From the NCBI GenBank assembly GCA_003024985.2, contig PXIH01S0020110.1: a stretch of 10,697 nt of DNA. One strand, written 5' to 3'. Positions 7,311-10,697 of the stretch are shown piece by piece (position 1 is the stretch's first letter; the number at the start of each line of letters is the position of its first letter). Below the pieces are notes generated by a model. The model was not told the DNA's origin. It was given only the letters and a program-made list of their open reading frames with translations, and did no database searches. The stretch is from Euperipatoides rowelli (lineage: Eukaryota > Onychophora > Udeonychophora > Euonychophora > Peripatopsidae). A program made the translations under genes and the position numbers.

Positions 7311-8283
7311 TACGTTAGAATATTATAATTTTATTTTGCATATGATTATAGTTTATGTTTATTATAATATGCAAACACGGTATATTAGCATTAAAATAAA
7401 GTAGTTGAGATAAATTCTACAATTTTAACTTTTAGTCATCAAAACATTTTAGATATGAAAAGTTTAAAAAATTACATTGAAAGTCTAAGAAAATTTAATT
7501 GCCAAATTGTTTCTTGTTCTACACAAATCTTTTTGTATGCCATTTTTGGTTGCTGTTCCATTCTGTACAAATTTGGGAGTGGGAAATTATCTGAACAGTT
7601 GAATATGCAGTAGAGGGGGGGGGGGGCAATATATTTTTTTCAGACTGGAAAGGCTGATGAAATTTGTCTCGCCATTTAGACACTTTGTATTTTAAATGCA
7701 AAAGAACGTGAATTGCAATTTATAAGGTAATGTTAGCCATTCCGATGTTGGCTTATGTTTTCAAAATTTAATTTTAGATCTTCCTTTAAAACAATCAAAT
7801 ACATAAGGTAGTGGACCTATTTTTTTTTTTTGTCCAGATGTAAATAGTAGGGTCACACAAAATTATATACAGATTGTTGATTATCTGGTTTCCATCTGTA
7901 CTACTTTCATTATGCATGCTAAGCTTCATTGTTTCTGAAATCCAATGTATTGTATATCGGGACCAATTAATATTCCGCAATACACATTGAAGATTCAAAA
8001 GTTTTCAATAAAAATTTCCATTTCATAAATTATTTTATTGTCATTTTCTTTTATAAATTTTTAGTTTTTATTACTATAAATAAGGGTAGTTCCACAATCA
8101 CCGAAAAACTGAATGTCAGCAATTTAATTGCAACTGTGAAAAGGAAAAAAAACTTAAAAAATCTATTTTTTACAAATTTTATTTGATCTATCCTGCTGTC
8201 TGTATATATTAAGAATATTACAGTTCAATTAAGTTATATGAAGCTCAGCTAAAAAAAAAAAAAACCTATCTAAGTTGACCTAT
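7311..8283. other. AT-rich spacer with a G-tract
   Basis: Contains a G12 tract (listed), a T-run near 7820-7831 and an A-run near 8251-8264. Minus-strand frames of 60 and 67 codons (7519-7701 and 7795-7998) show no domain, and translate across the homopolymers. No inverted terminal repeats found. Confidence 0.55.
7615..7626. repeat. Poly(G) tract, 12 nt
   Basis: Twelve consecutive G in AT-rich DNA, the third tract of exactly this length in the window. Confidence 0.95.
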
Positions 8284-8287
8284 TTAA

Positions 8288-8901
8288 CCCTACGTCGGGT
8301 GCATGTATCTGACAGATACATGTGTCATTATTTTGTAAATTGCAGCTTTATTTTAATAAGTAGAAACCCCCAACATTTAGTACCTTCCTAGCATGATCTC
8401 CTCTTTCGATAGATATAAAAAAGTTCATGATTGAAAGTCCCCAAGGTCATGGAGGTCAATTTTAATCTATTAGATTCATTGTGCCCTTTGATGCACCAGT
8501 TTTTTTCCTATTAGACGTTATACCGGTATGTTAATTTCAAAAATATTTTTTTTTACAAAAACATTTATAATTTTAAAACTTGTTATTTAAGTGTAATAAA
8601 CTATTGGTATATAAATAAGTGTCAACAATTATCGTTTTTGTAATAAACAATACTTTGTAGCTATCACTTTTTATTTTTGACGTATAGTTGTCTTTTTGTA
8701 AAAAAAAATAAAAATTTGCGTATATAATAAAATATTATTATTATGAAATATCATTTGTCAAGTTGATATTAAATACATTTTTATTATAAATTAATGATAA
8801 AAAAAATAATTTGAGTCCATTATACTAAGTAATTGAAAATTGTATCATTCAGATGCATTGCGCCCTTCCGTGTGACTTTTCATATTGCGCCCGACGTAGG
8901 A
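8288..8901. mobile_element. piggyBac-like MITE with TTAA target sites (614 bp)
   Basis: The left end is CCCTACGTCGGGTGCA following TTAA (8284-8287). The right end is TGCGCCCGACGTAGGA followed by TTAA (8902-8905). The 16-bp TIRs match at 14 positions. CCCT-type ends at TTAA are diagnostic of piggyBac. Just inside the left TIR is a perfect palindrome, CATGTATCTG-A-CAGATACATG (8302-8322). At the right end ATTGCGCCC occurs twice (8857-8865 and 8884-8892), the second within the TIR. The interior is AT-rich without a transposase frame, so this is a non-autonomous derivative. Kolobok also uses TTAA, but the CCCT start favours piggyBac. Confidence 0.85.
8302..8322. other. 21-nt subterminal palindrome of the piggyBac-like element
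   Basis: Two perfect 10-nt arms around a single central A. Position immediately inside the terminal repeat suggests a transposase-binding or structural role; that role is inference. No equivalent palindrome is visible at the right end. Confidence 0.85.
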
Positions 8902-8909
8902 TTAAAAAA

Positions 8910-9206
8910 CCAGTGTCTGGGTATCAAACTTACCATTTCCCATTCCTCACAAATGACATATGGGCTCAGATACCTTTTTTTTTTAATTATTTAGAGTCCT
9001 AACCTTACCCTAAACCCTAATTCCAACTATGTATTAAACCCACTTTGCCCCAACCCTATGATAATGAAGGGGTAAAATAATTATATTTTGATCAATTTTG
9101 GTCATTTTGACCCAACTTCCGGTGGCCAACGGTTAATCAATCAACAACCATGAATGGCGAGTTTTGTGAGGTAAGGGAAAAAATAACTTTGATACGCAGA
9201 CGCTAG
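8910..9206. mobile_element. ~300-bp TIR element (possibly hAT-like) carrying the core module
   Basis: The left arm 8910-8953 and right arm 9162-9206 are inverted copies. CCAGTGTCTGGGTATCAAA pairs with CTAGCGTCTGCGTATCAAA, continuing through TTTCCC and CCTCACAAA, with about 35 of 44 positions equal. YAG-initial ends are hAT-compatible, but the 8-bp flanks (TTAAAAAA and TTTTAAAA) match only 6 of 8 in low-complexity DNA, so superfamily is open. The interior (about 8983-9139, minus strand sense) contains one copy of the core: TAAATAATT, GGTTAGGACT, the TTAGGGTTT variant, CATAGGGTTGGGG, TTGATCAAAA and AAGTTGGGTC. It begins only four bases after the TTAA of the piggyBac-like element. Confidence 0.75.
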
Positions 9207-10139
9207 TTTTAAAAATGGTACGTAACTATTTTACTTGTTTAGCCTCTCCCCATCTTTCCCTTCAAATTTGGCACAATATAGATTTTGAGACCATTGACCT
9301 ATTTTTAACTGTTTTCCATTTTAATTCTTCCAAAAATTATAAAAGACTGGACTAGAATGATTTTTTTTTTTCATTTTATTTTCACATCTTGAAATATCAT
9401 TGTGTTACAATATGGATGCCAATGATGGTAGTGGTAGATTTTAGTAATGTAAATGCTAAATTCTTGCATAATTTATCAAAGTTTCCCTACTATATTGTTT
9501 TGATTTAATTTGTAAAAGAATCTGGTTGAAATTCTTCACCACCTGACCTTTGCCCTCTGGAATGTTTTTATCTTTAGTGCATCCTATTATAAAGTCTAAA
9601 GAGTAATTGGGAAGTATTGATTTTTAAATAGCTGTTAAAATGTTTTATATTAAAAGAATGAGCTAACATTGAAGTTGAAATGTGCTTGTCTGTGAAAAGC
9701 TTGAACAAATTATAGAGCTACAAGTCGATGCAGATGATTGATTATCCATAGGTTTTTAAAAACAATTGGATTTCAACTTCTCATCAACTATCATTCTAGC
9801 AATAAAAATTTCTGCTTTGTTGTTGTTTGGTGTTGATTTGAACTTTATAATAATGACTGGTGAGTTGGTCAAGTTGCAGAATGTAGAAAAATAGCTTTGA
9901 GAGAAAATTAAATCTATCTATGGCATAATATTATTATTCTCTTTGGTCTTATTATTAGTTTTATATAAATAGTGTTTGATGAGTAGGAATTTATTTACAT
10001 TGTATCATATGTATGGAATATCTTGACTACTAGTTTTATTAATAATAATTGGACCTAGAATAACATTGCTGGTGAAGGTCCAGCTATTTGAAAAAAAGAT
10101 AGTAAATGGTCATGATGAGCCCCCTGTAATTATTCATTT
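9207..10139. other. AT-rich spacer
   Basis: I find no gene, no paired terminal repeats and no RNA gene in this stretch. Short T-runs (about 9361-9370) and TAATAAT words are background. Confidence 0.55.
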
Positions 10140-10147
10140 GTTTATTT

Positions 10148-10446
10148 CAGTGGTTTTTCAACTCAAATACACTAGCATCTAGCCAGAAAACTACACAGCG
10201 CCTTTGCACCCTAAACCAACCAATACCGTCAACTCGATGTCATTATCACTAAATTGTATAGCCACCTTATTATTTTATTTACCGTCCTAACCTTCATCCC
10301 AACCTGAACCCTAACTTCTATGATGTAATAAACAACTATGCCCCAACCCCATGATAATTAATCAACAGGTGTGATAAACCTTTTTTGATCATTCTCAATA
10401 ATTTTTACCCAACTTTCGTCAGCCCAATTATTAACCAATCATCGAC
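10148..10446 (-). mobile_element. Truncated hAT-like element with the core module in inverse orientation
   Basis: CAGTGGTTTTTCAACTC at 10148 is a canonical hAT-type terminus; the flank GTTTATTT (10140-10147) would be its 8-bp TSD. About 115 bp inward the sequence becomes, on the minus strand, the same core as in 1083-1807: AAGGTTAGGACGG, GTAAATAAAATAAT, the 79-bp unit with CATGGGGTTGGGGCATAG, then ATGATCAAAAAAGG and GGGCTGACGAAAGTTGGG. Similarity to the other copies stops near 10446 where reverse-transcriptase coding sequence starts. The opposite terminus is therefore missing, either displaced beyond the window or deleted. Non-coding. Confidence 0.72.
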
Positions 10447-10447
10447 A

Positions 10448-10697
10448 GTTTTTGAGTGCAATGTGGATGTAGTTTTCTTAGATTTTCAAAAAGCTCATGG
10501 TAGATTAGTAGCTAAAATTAAAAGTAAAGGTATTTTTGGAAATGTATTAAATTGGATTAAAAATTGAATAAGTAAAAGAAAACAAAGAGTAATTATTAAT
10601 GGTAAATTTTCTAGTTGGAAAGAAGTGTCAAGTGGGATTCCACAGGGGCCAGTTTTAGGACCCTTGCTTTTTCTAATTTTTATTGATGATCTGGATG
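10448..10697 (+). pseudogene. CR1/Jockey-type LINE reverse transcriptase fragment, broken
   Basis: Translation shows reverse transcriptase motifs in order. NVDVVFLDFQKA is the motif with the first catalytic Asp. GIFGNVLNWIKN follows, then [32 protein letters not shown], and finally IFIDDLD just before the FADD-box region, which lies beyond the window. This arrangement is typical of the CR1/Jockey/Rex group of non-LTR retrotransposons. Lesions: TGA at 10565-10567, where the family commonly has Trp or an aromatic residue; and KA joined directly to HGRL, where relatives have about five extra residues (AFD.VPH), implying an in-frame loss near 10494. The Pro in PQGP is also unusual, since Ser is usual. 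The upstream coding region is absent because the copy starts abruptly inside a hAT-like element, consistent with 5' truncation on insertion. The residues before NVDVV derive from the hAT sequence and are not LINE protein. Confidence 0.88.

Overview
The window looks like an intergenic or intronic stretch of an AT-rich invertebrate (metazoan) genome. The reasons are strong A+T bias with no open reading frame longer than 91 codons, abundant microsatellites, a tRNA-like SINE, a CR1/Jockey-type LINE fragment, and several short non-autonomous DNA transposons with clear terminal inverted repeats (TIRs) and target-site duplications (TSDs). I cannot name the species. I see no host protein-coding gene, rRNA or functional tRNA, and nothing bacterial. 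The content is a stratified graveyard of mobile elements, and several insertions can be ordered in time from their nesting.

Layout. 1-89 is a TAGA microsatellite. 90-1074 holds nothing recognisable. 1083-1807 is a hAT-like non-autonomous element carrying four tandem copies of a 79-bp, TTAGGG-containing unit. A SINE (1813-2094) landed exactly at its right border, splitting the hAT target duplication. 2113-4760 is AT-rich spacer with a 60-bp dispersed repeat (2401-2460 and 4125-4184), a degenerate GC-rich island (about 2913-3262), and homopolymeric G/C tracts, one of them unresolved (N). 4763-6197 is a fold-back element of about 0.3 kb, split in its left arm by a 1116-bp PIF/Harbinger-like element (4795-5910) with a TAA duplication; the intact right arm preserves the empty site. 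7052-7301 is a 250-bp MITE with a perfect 9-bp TSD. 8288-8901 is a piggyBac-like MITE with TTAA on both sides and a subterminal palindrome. Four bases later comes another TIR element (about 8910-9206). 10148 to about 10446 is the left part of a second hAT-like element, broken by a 5'-truncated LINE reverse transcriptase remnant that runs off the window end (about 10448-10697).

The most unusual signal is one internal sequence module. It contains the 79-bp unit, an upstream stretch resembling GCTGACG..AAGTTGGG..ATCAAAA, and a downstream GTAAATAAAATAATTA stretch. It recurs in at least four elements here (1083-1807, 7052-7301, 8910-9206 and 10148-10446), whose termini and TSDs differ from one another. 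Fragments of its downstream part also stand alone at 2401 and 4125. This suggests either a core shuttled between transposon shells or an independent mobile unit that repeatedly inserts into MITEs.
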